Below are positions 24,424-32,889 of a stretch of DNA of 64,000 nt, one piece after another. The notes under the pieces were generated by a model. The model did no database searches. It had not been told where the DNA came from and was given only the letters and a program-made list of their open reading frames with translations. This DNA is from Cellulomonas sp. JH27-2 (GTDB lineage: Bacteria; Actinomycetota; Actinomycetes; Actinomycetales; Cellulomonadaceae), in assembly GCF_014837175.1 (NCBI RefSeq), contig NZ_JACYFR010000001.1, forward strand, positions 620,001 through 684,000, written 5' to 3'. Made by a program: the position numbers and the translations under genes. Positions within the stretch are counted from its first letter, which is position 1, and each line of letters starts with the position of its first letter.

Positions 24424-25308
24424 ATGAGCGCGGCCCTGACGACGATCGCGCAGGTCGCGATCCTGACGTTCGTCCTCGCGTCCATGATCGGCCTCGGCCT
24501 GTCCCTCACGGTGCAGCAGATCGTGACGCCGCTGAAGGACCTCCGGCTCGTGCTGCTCGCGCTGGCGTCGAGCTTCGTCGTCGCGCCCGCGGCCGCCTGG
24601 GCCATCGCCAACCTCTTCGGCCTGTCCGACGACCAGTCGCTCGGCCTGCTGCTGCTCGGCGTCGCGGGCGGAGCCCCGTTCCTGCCCAAGCTGGCTCAGC
24701 TGGCACGCGGGGCCGTGGCCTACTCGGTGGGCCTCATGGTGCTCCTCATGGTGGTCAGCGTCGCGTACGTGCCGCTCGTGCTGCCGTTCCTGGTCGACGG
24801 CGTCACCGTGAGCGCGTGGGACATCGCCCGACCCCTGCTGCTCCTCATGCTCCTGCCCCTCGTCGTCGCGCTGGCCGTGCGGGCCCGGTACCCGGGGTCG
24901 GCGTCGCTGGCGCCACGCCTCAACCAGATCTCGACGACGGCCCTCGCCCTGGGCATCGGCGCCGCCGTCCTCGTCGGGCTCCCGAAGATCTGGGACCAGG
25001 TCGGCACCGGCGTCATCCTCGCGACGCTGCTGTTCACGGTCGTGTGTCTCGTCGTCGGCTGGCTGCTGGGCGGGTCCGGCCGCGAGCAGCGGGTGGTCAC
25101 GTCGCTCGGGACAGGTCAGCGCAACCTGTCCGCGGCCCTCCTCATCGCCGGCACCAGCTTCGTGGACAGCCCGAACGTCATTGTGACAGTGATGGTCGCG
25201 AGCCTGGTGCTGACCGGGACGCTCCTTCTCGTCGCGGGTGAGCTGGGCAAGCGGGTCGAGGCCGAGGCACCGCCGCACGCGCCCGGTGACGCTGAGCCCG
25301 GTCGCTGA
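24424..25308 (+). CDS. Bile acid:sodium symporter (BASS/SBF) family transporter
   Basis: A 294-residue membrane protein with about nine hydrophobic segments. Features of the SBF family are FVLASMIGLGLSL at the start, a GAPFLPKLAQLARG re-entrant region and a GTGQRNLSAALLIA crossover segment. Such proteins move organic anions, often with sodium; the cargo here cannot be told. Only a weak GAGAT stands before the ATG. It is isolated between a terminator and a 177-base gap. A CACAC-5-GTGTG repeat at 24365-24379 precedes it and may be an operator. Confidence 0.8.
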   Translation: MSAALTTIAQVAILTFVLASMIGLGLSLTVQQIVTPLKDLRLVLLALASSFVVAPAAAWAIANLFGLSDDQSLGLLLLGVAGGAPFLPKLAQLARGAVAYSVGLMVLLMVVSVAYVPLVLPFLVDGVTVSAWDIARPLLLLMLLPLVVALAVRARYPGSASLAPRLNQISTTALALGIGAAVLVGLPKIWDQVGTGVILATLLFTVVCLVVGWLLGGSGREQRVVTSLGTGQRNLSAALLIAGTSFVDSPNVIVTVMVASLVLTGTLLLVAGELGKRVEAEAPPHAPGDAEPGR

Positions 25309-25485
25309 CGACGGGCGCCTCGGGGCGCTGGGGGCTCGTGCAGCGCCGGCGCCTGGCTCGGGCGCTGCTCGTCGCGCTCGAGCTCGCAGCCGACGGCAGC
25401 GACAGCTGAGGCGGACAAGGAGCAGCGCCGACGAGAACGGAAAAGTCGTTGCCGTGCCGAGCCGCACGCGCGCACGCTCGAAGGC

Positions 25486-26226
25486 ATGACGAGCAGCGAC
25501 CTGTGGGACGAGGCGACGGCCGACGCGTTCGACCACGAGGACGGACCCATGTTCACGCCCGAGGTGGTCGACCCCGCCGTCGACCGCCTCGCGCGGCTGG
25601 CGGGCGACGGCCCCGCGCTCGAGCTCGCCGTCGGCACCGGCCGGATCGCGGTCCCGCTGCGGGCCCGGGGAGTGCCGGTCACCGGCATCGAGCTGTCGCA
25701 GCCGATGGTCGACCGGCTGCGACGCAGGGCGTCGGCCGACGAGCTGCCCGTGACCGTCGGCGACATGGCGACGACGGTCGTCCCGGGCGAGTTCAGCCTC
25801 GTCTACGTCGTGTGGAACAGCATCAGCAACCTGCGCACGCAGGACGAGCAGGTCGCGTGCTTCGCCAACGCCGCGCGCCACCTGCGACCCGGCGGCCGCT
25901 TCGTCGTCGAGCTGGGCGTGCCCAGCCTGCGCCGGTTCCCACCGGGGCAGATCGCGGTCCCGTTCGACGTGAGCGAGGACCACCTCGGCTTCGACACCCT
26001 CGACACCGTGACCCAGCAGGGCACGTCACACCACTACGGCCGCCGCCCGGACGGCTCCCTCACGTACAACCCGCACCACTTCCGCTACATCTGGCCCGCG
26101 GAGTGCGACCTGATGGCGCGGCTCGCCGGTCTGGAGCTGGAGAGCCGCGCGGCGGACTGGGCCGGTACGCCGTTCACGTCGGACAGCACGAGCCACGTCT
26201 CCGTCTGGCGCAAGCCGGAGCGCTGA
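25486..26226 (+). CDS. SAM-dependent class I methyltransferase
   Basis: A 246-residue methyltransferase. The SAM-binding motif I is LELAVGTGRIAVPLRARG, motif II is GIELSQPMV, and the motif IV region is VWNSISNL. HLRPGGRFVVE is the usual post-motif strand. The C-terminal half has Trp-rich strands like those of methyltransferase-11 family members in Actinobacteria. No partner gene reveals the substrate. The 177 bases before it (25309-25485) contain no convincing gene. Confidence 0.85.
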   Translation: MTSSDLWDEATADAFDHEDGPMFTPEVVDPAVDRLARLAGDGPALELAVGTGRIAVPLRARGVPVTGIELSQPMVDRLRRRASADELPVTVGDMATTVVPGEFSLVYVVWNSISNLRTQDEQVACFANAARHLRPGGRFVVELGVPSLRRFPPGQIAVPFDVSEDHLGFDTLDTVTQQGTSHHYGRRPDGSLTYNPHHFRYIWPAECDLMARLAGLELESRAADWAGTPFTSDSTSHVSVWRKPER

Positions 26227-26241
26227 CGCCCTCGACGCCGC

Positions 26242-26853
26242 TCAGCCCGCCGGCGGCCGCCAGGGCTCATGCGTGTGCGAGAGCCAGACGGCTGCCGGGT
26301 CGAGCGCCAGGACCCGCCGCTGGCCCTCCGTCGTCGGCTCGTCGAGCTCCCCGAACCACACGGCGGTGTCCCCGGCGATCACGACCCGACGACCGTCGCT
26401 CTCCACGACCACCACCTGCGACCCACGCGTGTGACCGGGCGCGGGGACGAGGCGAACGCCCGGCAGCAGCTCGAGCTCGCCGTCGACCGGCACGTACGTC
26501 ACGCCTGGCGCATCGACCCAGTCGGGGATCGTGTAGTCCTCGAGCGTCCGGGCGTCCTCGAGCTCCTGGCGCTGGACGTAGATCGGGCGCCCCGCGAACC
26601 GGTGGTTGCCCCCGACGTGGTCGAAGTGCAGGTGCGTGTTGATGACGATGTCGATGCTGCCGGCGTCCCAGGCGTGCAGGCGCGGGTCCATGTCCGCCAC
26701 GGCCGGGTGCAGCTCGGTGAAGCCGGTGTCGACCAGGACGCGGGCGTCCGGGTGCTCGACGACGTGCACGTACACCGGCATCCGCTCGCCCTCGACCCCC
26801 AGGTCGGCGACGAGCATCGGTGTGACCGTGATCTGACCGTCGACGTCGCTCAT
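26242..26853 (-). CDS. Metallo-beta-lactamase fold hydrolase, lactonase-like
   Basis: A 203-residue MBL-fold enzyme. The dinuclear metal site is HLHFDHVGG, with further ligands His in APGHTRGS, Asp in IAGDTAVW and His in SHTHEPW. The layout resembles N-acyl-homoserine-lactone lactonases and related hydrolases, but the exact substrate is not certain. GAGGAG precedes the ATG. It is divergent from the small membrane gene at 26938, and a hairpin with 7-bp stems (26870-26876 with 26885-26891) lies between them. Confidence 0.85.
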   Translation of the reverse strand: MSDVDGQITVTPMLVADLGVEGERMPVYVHVVEHPDARVLVDTGFTELHPAVADMDPRLHAWDAGSIDIVINTHLHFDHVGGNHRFAGRPIYVQRQELEDARTLEDYTIPDWVDAPGVTYVPVDGELELLPGVRLVPAPGHTRGSQVVVVESDGRRVVIAGDTAVWFGELDEPTTEGQRRVLALDPAAVWLSHTHEPWRPPAG

Positions 26854-26937
26854 GCTCGCTCCTCACATCGCCGCAGGACCGGCCCTGCGGCTCCTGCAAG
26901 ACTGTAGGCGTCACCCCCGACAGGACCGAGGGCCGCC

Positions 26938-27273
26938 ATGACTACCACGAGATCGATCGCGCTGTTCGTCGCCGCCGCGCTCTTCGAGATCGGCGGCGCG
27001 TGGCTGATCTGGCAGGGCGTGCGCGAGCACAAGGGCTGGGCCTGGATCGGCGCCGGCGTCGTCGCGCTGGGCATCTACGGCTTCGTCGCGACCCTGCAGC
27101 CCGACGCGAGCTTCGGACGGATCCTCGCCGCGTACGGCGGCGTGTTCGTCGCCGGCTCGCTGGTGTGGGGCATGGCCGTCGACGGCTTCAAGCCCGACCG
27201 CTGGGACGTCACAGGCGCCCTCATCTGCCTGGCCGGCGTCGCTGTCATCATGTACGCCCCCCGCAGCAACTGA
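26938..27273 (+). CDS. YnfA/UPF0060 family membrane protein
   Basis: A 111-residue protein with four transmembrane helices, related to the small multidrug resistance fold. Helix 1 carries [17 protein letters not shown], followed by [18 protein letters not shown] and the conserved [13 protein letters not shown] loop. YnfA homologues have been linked to efflux of disinfectants. GAGGG precedes the ATG. A GC hairpin follows at 27304-27322. Confidence 0.9.
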   Translation: MTTTRSIALFVAAALFEIGGAWLIWQGVREHKGWAWIGAGVVALGIYGFVATLQPDASFGRILAAYGGVFVAGSLVWGMAVDGFKPDRWDVTGALICLAGVAVIMYAPRSN

Positions 27274-27303
27274 CCGGTCCTCGCCAGGCACCGCCGACGC
27301 GTT

Positions 27304-27322
27304 GCGTCCTCGACGAGGACGC
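27304..27322 (+). terminator. Terminator hairpin after the YnfA-like gene
   Basis: GCGTCCTC, a three-base loop, then GAGGACGC: a perfect 8-bp stem 31 bases after the stop codon. Confidence 0.6.
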
Positions 27323-27348
27323 CCCTGCGCACCCTCGCCGACCGCTGT

Positions 27349-27388
27349 CAGCCCGACCGAGCGCGCGCCAGCCGGACCGAGCGCGCGT
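27349..27388. repeat. Tandem 20-bp direct repeat
   Basis: Two adjacent 20-base units (27349-27368 and 27369-27388) differ at two positions and share the core GACCGAGCGCGCG. A second, looser pair of CACCCGC-GTCGCGC units follows at about 27396-27433. The region lies between the YnfA terminator and the PadR promoter and holds no gene. Confidence 0.6.
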
Positions 27389-27453
27389 CGCGCGGCACCC
27401 GCGGTCGCGCTGAGCCACCCGCAGTCGCGCGACGGCGGGATCGGGGGGAGGTG

Positions 27454-27534
27454 TTGACATCTCGTCGGTACCTAGCGTTACTGTGTACCAGTACTCAACA
27501 ACACCGAGTACTAGGAGTCGGTGACACGGAGTAC
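27454..27534 (+). promoter_or_regulatory. PadR operon promoter and repeated AGTACT sites
   Basis: TTGACA at 27454-27459 is a consensus -35, and TACTGT follows at 19-base spacing. AGTACT occurs at 27490-27495 and 27507-27512, and AGTAC at 27530-27534, between the promoter and the PadR start. They are candidate PadR sites. Confidence 0.55.
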
Positions 27535-27548
27535 GGAGGGAGGTTCCG

Positions 27549-27893
27549 ATGGGCAGGCAAGAGACGGAGATGCTCAAGGGGACGCTCGAGGGCGTGGTCC
27601 TGGCGATCATCGGGCGGCGGCCGGCCTACGGCTACGAGATCACCTCGTGGCTGCGGGAGCACGGGTTCGCTGACATCGCGGAGGGCACCGTCTACGCGGT
27701 CCTCGTCCGGATCGAGCAGCGCGGGTTCGTGGACGTGGAGAAGGTCCCGTCCGAGAAGGGCCCGCCCCGCAAGGTCTACACGCTCAACACCCAGGGCCTC
27801 GAGCAGCTCGACGAGTTCTGGAGCACCTGGAGCTTCCTGTCCGCACGGATCGAGGAGCTCCGCACCGACACCACCACGCAGGGAGAGAACTGA
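27549..27893 (+). CDS. PadR family regulator
   Basis: A 114-residue winged-helix repressor. The N-terminal MLKGTLEGVVLAIIGRRPAYGYEI and the wing EKGPPRKVYTLN are diagnostic of PadR, and the C-terminal helix allows dimerisation. GGAGGGAGG precedes the ATG. It is the first gene of a four-gene operon with DUF1048, a DrrA-type ATPase and a DrrB-type permease, the usual place for a repressor that senses the exported drug. The stop shares one base with the next start (TGATG). Confidence 0.92.
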   Translation: MGRQETEMLKGTLEGVVLAIIGRRPAYGYEITSWLREHGFADIAEGTVYAVLVRIEQRGFVDVEKVPSEKGPPRKVYTLNTQGLEQLDEFWSTWSFLSARIEELRTDTTTQGEN

Positions 27894-28258
27894 TGGTCGC
27901 CAAGTGGATCGAGTCCCTCACCGGGTCGCTCGAGCAGAAGAAGCAGTACAAGAAGGACGTCGCCCGGATCGACGCCCTCCCCGAGCCGTACCGCGGCGCC
28001 GCGAAGGCGATGCACCGGTACGCGCTGTACTCGGGCGGCGTCACCGACGGCGACACGCTCACCACGATGTTCGGCGACCTCGCCGACCTGTGGGAGCGCG
28101 CGGCGGTCGACGGCACGCCCGTCCGCTCCATCGTCGGGGACGACCCCGTCGACTTCGCGGAGTCGTTCGTCGCCGCCTACAGCGGCGAGAAGTGGATCGA
28201 CAAGGAGCGCGCCCGCCTGGCCCAGGCCATCGCGGACGCCGAGAAGGAGCAGGCATGA
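27893..28258 (+). CDS. DUF1048 family protein
   Basis: A 121-residue, highly charged helical protein with no transmembrane segment. DUF1048 proteins commonly lie beside PadR regulators and ABC exporters, as here. The conserved patch is GTPVRSIVGDDPVDFAESF near residues 74-92. Its function is unknown; it may tune the regulator or the ATPase. It is coupled at both ends (TGATG with padR, ATGA with the ATPase). A second relative lies at 53535-53918 and shares this patch. Confidence 0.85.
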   Translation: MVAKWIESLTGSLEQKKQYKKDVARIDALPEPYRGAAKAMHRYALYSGGVTDGDTLTTMFGDLADLWERAAVDGTPVRSIVGDDPVDFAESFVAAYSGEKWIDKERARLAQAIADAEKEQA

Positions 28259-29046
28259 GCACGCTGGCACCGGCCCGGCCGGCCATCAGCGTCCGGGGCG
28301 TCGTGAAGTCCTACGACGACCTGCACGTGCTGCGCGGCGTCGACCTGGACGTCGAGCAGGGCAGCATCGTCGCCCTGCTCGGCTCCAACGGCGCCGGCAA
28401 GACGACGCTCGTGCGCATCCTGTCCACGCTGCTGCGGTCCGACGAGGGCACGGCGGCCGTCGCCGGCTTCGACGTCGCGACCCAGGGCGCAGACGTGCGG
28501 GGGGCGATCAGCCTCACGGGGCAGTTCGCGGCCGTCGACGAGATCCTGACCGGGCGCGAGAACCTGGTGCTCGTCGCCCGGCTGCGCCATCTGGCGAGCC
28601 CGGGGGACATCGCCGACGAGCTGCTCGCGCGGTTCTCCCTCACGGAGGCCGGCAGCCGGCGGGCCGGCACCTACTCGGGCGGCATGCGCCGCCGGCTCGA
28701 CATCGCCATGAGCCTCGTCGGCCGTCCGCCCGTGATCTTCCTGGACGAGCCGACCACGGGCCTCGACCCGCAGGCGCGCGTCGAGGTCTGGGACGCGGTC
28801 CGCGAGCTCGCCGCCGCCGGCACCACGGTCCTGCTCACCACCCAGTACCTCGACGAGGCCGAGCAGCTCGCCGACCGCATCGCGATCCTCCACGAGGGCC
28901 GCATCATCGCCGACGGCACCCTCGCGGAGCTCAAGGCCTTGCTCCCCGCACCCACGGTCGAGTACGTCGAGAAGCAGCCGTCCCTCGAGGACGTCTTCTT
29001 CGCGATCGTCGGCGACCGGACGACGACCACGGAGGACGCACGATGA
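28255..29046 (+). CDS. DrrA-type ABC exporter ATPase
   Basis: A 263-residue ABC ATPase. Walker A GSNGAGKTT is at about residues 43-51, the signature is YSGGMRRRLD and Walker B is VIFLDEPTTGLDP. It ends PSLEDVFFAIVG, the C-terminal motif of DrrA (daunorubicin-type) ATPases that contacts the partner permease. It overlaps DUF1048 upstream (ATGA) and the permease downstream (ATGA). It would power drug or lipid export with the next gene product. Confidence 0.93.
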   Translation: MSTLAPARPAISVRGVVKSYDDLHVLRGVDLDVEQGSIVALLGSNGAGKTTLVRILSTLLRSDEGTAAVAGFDVATQGADVRGAISLTGQFAAVDEILTGRENLVLVARLRHLASPGDIADELLARFSLTEAGSRRAGTYSGGMRRRLDIAMSLVGRPPVIFLDEPTTGLDPQARVEVWDAVRELAAAGTTVLLTTQYLDEAEQLADRIAILHEGRIIADGTLAELKALLPAPTVEYVEKQPSLEDVFFAIVGDRTTTTEDAR

Positions 29047-29843
29047 CCACCCTGACCGCACCCGCACCCGCACCCGGCACCAGCCGGCCGCGATTCTGGA
29101 GCGACACCGCCGCGCTGACCGGCCGCTCGCTGCAGCACGTGACCCGCAGCGTCGACACGATCGTCACCACGGCGGTCACCCCCGTCGCGATCATGCTGCT
29201 GTTCGTCTACGTGCTCGGCGGCGCGATCGACACGGGCGACGTGCCCTACCTGACCTACATGCTCCCGGGCATCCTGCTCATCACCATCGCGTCCGGGGTC
29301 GCGTACACGTCCTACCGGCTGTTCCTGGACCTGCAGGGCGGGATCTTCGAGCGGTTCCAGTCAATGCCGATCGCCCGGTCGGGCGTGCTCTGGTCCCACG
29401 TGCTCACCTCGCTCGTCGCCAACGCGGTCTCGCTGGCGGTCGTCCTCGCGGTGGCGCTGGTGATGGGCTTCCGGACCGGCGCCGACGTGGGCTCGTGGCT
29501 GGCCGTCGTCGGGATCCTGGCCCTGTTCACGCTCGCGCTCACCTGGCTGGCCGTCGTCGCAGGGCTGTCCGCCAAGACCGTCGACGGGGCCAGCGCGTTC
29601 TCCTACCCGCTGATCTTCCTGCCGTTCGTCAGCTCGGCGTTCGTCCCGACGGACACCATGCCGACGGCCGTCGCGTGGTTCGCCGAGCACCAGCCGGTGA
29701 CCTCGATCGTCGACACCATCCGCAGCCTGTTCCTCGAGCAGCCGGTCGGGTCCGACATCTGGGTCGCGCTCGCCTGGTGCGCGGTCATCCTGGTCGGCGC
29801 GTTCGCCTGGGCGACGGCGCTCTACCGCCGCCGCATCCGCTGA
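29043..29843 (+). CDS. DrrB-type ABC-2 permease
   Basis: A 266-residue permease with six transmembrane helices. The coupling segment is DLQGGIFERFQSMPIARSG, characteristic of DrrB, and the ABC-2 motif region PLIFLPFVSSAFVPTDTMP lies near residues 183-201. It forms a dimeric channel with the preceding ATPase. It is the last gene of the PadR operon, and a strong structured element begins 13 bases after its stop. Confidence 0.92.
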   Translation: MTTLTAPAPAPGTSRPRFWSDTAALTGRSLQHVTRSVDTIVTTAVTPVAIMLLFVYVLGGAIDTGDVPYLTYMLPGILLITIASGVAYTSYRLFLDLQGGIFERFQSMPIARSGVLWSHVLTSLVANAVSLAVVLAVALVMGFRTGADVGSWLAVVGILALFTLALTWLAVVAGLSAKTVDGASAFSYPLIFLPFVSSAFVPTDTMPTAVAWFAEHQPVTSIVDTIRSLFLEQPVGSDIWVALAWCAVILVGAFAWATALYRRRIR

Positions 29844-29856
29844 TGCACGCACCATC

Positions 29857-29961
29857 CCGCCGCGCTTGTGACAGGAGTGACCTCCTGGGGCTGCTGGACG
29901 CCCCTCCAGCCACTCGCGTCACAAGTGCGGCGGGTTGCTGACGGCACCACGCAAGTGCGGC
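29857..29961 (+). other. Structured intergenic element, terminator-like with alternative inner hairpins
   Basis: A 17-bp stem (29857-29873 with 29919-29935, one G-T pair) encloses 45 bases. Inside are AGGAG-TGAC-CTCCT (29874-29887) and two mutually exclusive hairpins: GGGGC/GCCCC (29888-29892 with 29901-29905) or GCTGGA/TCCAGC (29894-29899 with 29906-29911). CAAGTGCGGC of the outer arm is repeated at 29952-29961 and could compete for the 5' arm. It may simply terminate the drr operon. Confidence 0.5.
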
Positions 29962-30105
29962 CGAAAGAAATCTGCGCGAGGGTGTCGGATCGGGACCGAA
30001 GCCTTCGTCGTGAGGGTGAGAGGCGGTCGACCAGGCCGCCCGAGCAACGAGTCGGCGAACGTGCCCGACGAGGTGCTCGCTGCAGACAGACCGAGGAGAA
30101 CAGTC

Positions 30106-30492
30106 ATGCCCCAGTACCTGCTGTCCGTGTACGGCCCCGCCGAGCGTGAGCCCTACGGCGACTACGGCTCCAAGGAGGCCATGCTCGAGGCGTTCGCCGC
30201 GACGGGCGCCTTCAACGACAAGCTGGTCGCCGACGGCCACTTCGTCTTCGCGAACGGCCTCGCGGAGGCCACCACCGCCACCGTCGTCGACGGGCAGGGC
30301 GACGAGCCCGTCCTCACCGACGGCCCCTACGTCGAGGCCAAGGAGTACATCGGCGGCTTCTGGGTGATCGAGGCGCCGGACCTGGACGTCGCGCTCAAGC
30401 TGGCGGCCGAGGGCTCGAAGGCCTGCGGCGGCAAGGTCGAGGTGCGGCCGTTCCAGACCGAGGACGACGTGAAGAAGATGCTCGGCGAGTGA
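30106..30492 (+). CDS. YCII/DGPF-domain protein
   Basis: A 128-residue dimeric alpha-beta barrel protein of the YciI/DGPF family. The family-naming motif appears as TDGPYVEAKEYIGGFW near residues 74-89. Such proteins are partners of ECF42 sigma factors, with which they are nearly always co-encoded; their biochemical role is unclear. GAGGAG precedes the ATG. Its stop overlaps the sigma factor start (GTGA). About 150 bases upstream carry the structured element and no obvious leaderless promoter. Confidence 0.9.
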   Translation: MPQYLLSVYGPAEREPYGDYGSKEAMLEAFAATGAFNDKLVADGHFVFANGLAEATTATVVDGQGDEPVLTDGPYVEAKEYIGGFWVIEAPDLDVALKLAAEGSKACGGKVEVRPFQTEDDVKKMLGE

Positions 30493-31742
30493 CGTCTGTG
30501 GACGACGCGATCACCCGGGCCCACCGTCAGGAGTGGGCCCGGGTGGTCGCGACCCTGACGCGTCGGTTCGGCGACCTGGGCCTGGCAGAGGACGCCGCAG
30601 CCGAGGCGTTCGCGACGGCCGTCGAGCGATGGCCGTCGGACGGCGTCCCCGCCAACCCCGGTGCCTGGCTGACGACGACGGGTTCCCGGAAGGCCATCGA
30701 CCGGATCCGGCGGGAGTCGCGGCGCGACGACAAGCACGAGGAGGCGCGGCTCTTGTTCGACGAACCCCCGCGCGACGTCGGCGCGGTCGACGACGACCGG
30801 CTGCGGCTGATCTTCACGTGCTGCCACCCGGCACTGTCGCCGGAGGCCCGCGTCGCCCTGACCCTGCGGATGGTGGGTGGCCTGACGATGCCGGAGATCG
30901 CGCGCGCGTTCCTGGTGCCGGAGCCGACGATGGGCCAGCGGATCACCCGGGCCAAGGCGAAGATCAAGGCCGCGCACATCCCGTACCGCGTGCCCGAGGC
31001 GGAGGACCTTCCCGGCCGCGTCGACGGCGTGCTCGCCGTGCTGTTCCTCGTGTTCAACGAGGGCTACCTGGCCACGGGCCCCGACACCGACCCCGTGCGT
31101 CATGACCTGACGGTCGAGGCGATCCGCCTGACCCGCCTGGTGCGCGAGCTCGCTCCGAGCGGCGAGGTGACCGGCCTGCTGGCGCTCATGCTGCTGACGC
31201 AGGCGCGCGCCGCCGCTCGCGTCTCGGTCACCGGTGAGCTGGTCACGCTCGACGAGCAGGACCGCGGCGCCTGGGACAGGGACCTGATCGACGAGGGTCA
31301 CGCGCTGGTGCGGCAGTGCCTCGCGGACGTCGCCGCGGGCGGCCCTCCCCCGGGCCGCTACCAGCTCCTCGCCGCGATCAACGCGGTGCACACCGATGCA
31401 CGCGACGCCCGCGACACCGACTGGTCGCAGATCACCACGCTGTACGACCGGCTCGTCCGCCTCGACCCCTCGCCCGTCGTCGCGCTCAACCGCGCGATCG
31501 CCGTGGCGCAGGTCGACGGGCCCGACGTCGCCCTCGCGCTCGTCGACCGGCTGCCGCTCGACGGCTACCACGCGTTCCACGCCACGCGCGCCGACCTGCT
31601 GCGCCGCCTCGGCCGCAGCGCGGACGCCCGCGACGCGTACGACCGCGCCATCGCGCTGGCCGGCAACACGGCCGAGACCGCCTACCTCACGCGGCGCCGC
31701 GACCAGCTCGCGCTCCAGGGGGACCGATCCGCAGGATCGTGA
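30489..31742 (+). CDS. ECF42-type RNA polymerase sigma factor
   Basis: A 417-residue sigma factor. Region 2 covers about residues 10-75 (LGLAEDAAAEAFATAVERWP, then NPGAWLTTTGSRKAIDRIRR). Region 4 is about residues 115-165 (LTMPEIARAFLVPEPTMGQR). A C-terminal extension of some 240 residues has TPR-like helices (LLAAINAVHTDA, VVALNRAIAVAQVDGP). This size and the DGPF partner define group ECF42, which lacks an anti-sigma factor and is thought to be controlled through the extension. The GTG overlaps the YCII stop. Confidence 0.93.
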   Translation: MTSVDDAITRAHRQEWARVVATLTRRFGDLGLAEDAAAEAFATAVERWPSDGVPANPGAWLTTTGSRKAIDRIRRESRRDDKHEEARLLFDEPPRDVGAVDDDRLRLIFTCCHPALSPEARVALTLRMVGGLTMPEIARAFLVPEPTMGQRITRAKAKIKAAHIPYRVPEAEDLPGRVDGVLAVLFLVFNEGYLATGPDTDPVRHDLTVEAIRLTRLVRELAPSGEVTGLLALMLLTQARAAARVSVTGELVTLDEQDRGAWDRDLIDEGHALVRQCLADVAAGGPPPGRYQLLAAINAVHTDARDARDTDWSQITTLYDRLVRLDPSPVVALNRAIAVAQVDGPDVALALVDRLPLDGYHAFHATRADLLRRLGRSADARDAYDRAIALAGNTAETAYLTRRRDQLALQGDRSAGS

Positions 31743-31809
31743 TGTCCGATGTCACCGGTTCGTCCTAGTGTCCGTGGGGTCAGCCGCCGACCGACGACCT
31801 GAGGACCCG

Positions 31810-32874
31810 ATGAGCCCAAGCACCCACGCCCGCTGCATCACCCCGCCTTACCTGCTCGAGCACCTGCTCACGTCGAGCGACCCGGAGGTTCGGGCGGCTG
31901 CCGCCCGCACGCTGGCTGGGAGCGTGGAGCTGCGGGTCAGGCGCGAGGTGACGACGACGCTCGCGCCACAGGCCGTCGAGTCCGCGGGCGGTGCGCGCAG
32001 CATCTTCGACTCCCAGCACCACGAGGCGACGTCGGGGCCGCTGGTCCGCGGAGAGGACGACCCGGCGGTCGACGACACGTCGGTGAACCAGGCGTTCGAC
32101 GGCCTCGGCGTCACGCGGCAGTTCTACGCGGACGTGCTGGGCCGTGACTCGATCGACGACAACGGCGGCCCACTGAACGGCTACGTGCACTACGGCCGGG
32201 CGTTCAACAACGCGTTCTGGGACGGCAGCCAGATGGTGTTCGGGGACGGTGACGGGCAGATCTTCGCCGACTTCACCGGCTCGCTCGACGTCATCGGCCA
32301 CGAGCTCACGCACGGCGTGACCGAGGCGCTGGCCGGGCTCGAGTACCACGTGCAGCCGGGCGCGCTCAACGAGTCGATCTCGGACGTGTTCGGGTCGCTG
32401 GTCAAGCAGTTCTCCCGCAACCAGACGGCCGACGAGGCGGACTGGTTGATCGGCGACGACATCTTCACGCCGGACTTCGCGGGCGACGCGCTGCGCTCCC
32501 TCAAGGCTCCCGGCACCGCCTACGACAACGCGACGTTCGGCAAGGACCAGCAGCCGGCCCACATGGACGACTTCGTGGTCCTGCCCGACACGGCGGCCGG
32601 CGACTGGGGCGGCGTGCACACCAACTCCGGCATCCCCAACCATGCGTTCTACCTGGTCGCGACCGCGATCGGCGGGTACGCGTGGGAGGCGGCGGGCCAC
32701 ATCTGGTTCGAGGCGCTCGCGGCGTCGACGCCCAAGACGGACTTCACGCAGTTCGCGCGGAACACGCTCACCCGGGCGACACTGGTCTTCGGCGAGTCGT
32801 CGTCGCAGGCGCAGGCCGTGCGTGACGGGTGGTCACAGGTGGGGATCCCGCTCGACGGGGCGTCCGACGACTGA
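31810..32874 (+). CDS. Protealysin-like M4 metalloprotease
   Basis: A 354-residue thermolysin-family zinc protease. The zinc site is HELTH (His164, Glu165, His168) with Glu188 in NESISD, and the transition-state region is GGVHTNSGIPNHAFY (His270, His278). There is no signal peptide, and the propeptide is only about 60 residues, with TPPYLLEHL near the start. A short propeptide with a PP-L motif defines the protealysin group, whose members are intracellular or unconventionally released. An emfourin-like inhibitor gene follows 15 bases downstream, which supports this assignment. Confidence 0.9.
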   Translation: MSPSTHARCITPPYLLEHLLTSSDPEVRAAAARTLAGSVELRVRREVTTTLAPQAVESAGGARSIFDSQHHEATSGPLVRGEDDPAVDDTSVNQAFDGLGVTRQFYADVLGRDSIDDNGGPLNGYVHYGRAFNNAFWDGSQMVFGDGDGQIFADFTGSLDVIGHELTHGVTEALAGLEYHVQPGALNESISDVFGSLVKQFSRNQTADEADWLIGDDIFTPDFAGDALRSLKAPGTAYDNATFGKDQQPAHMDDFVVLPDTAAGDWGGVHTNSGIPNHAFYLVATAIGGYAWEAAGHIWFEALAASTPKTDFTQFARNTLTRATLVFGESSSQAQAVRDGWSQVGIPLDGASDD

Positions 32875-32889
32875 TCGCAGGAGGGAACC

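Noticed and set aside
25309-25485. Possible gene remnant between the symporter and the methyltransferase
   Set aside because: A short Arg/Leu/Ala-rich frame ends at 25409 but has no start, motif or ribosome site. I cannot tell it from chance.
23563-25983. 806-residue minus-strand frame
   Set aside because: It is antisense to the MFS, symporter and methyltransferase genes and has no domain.
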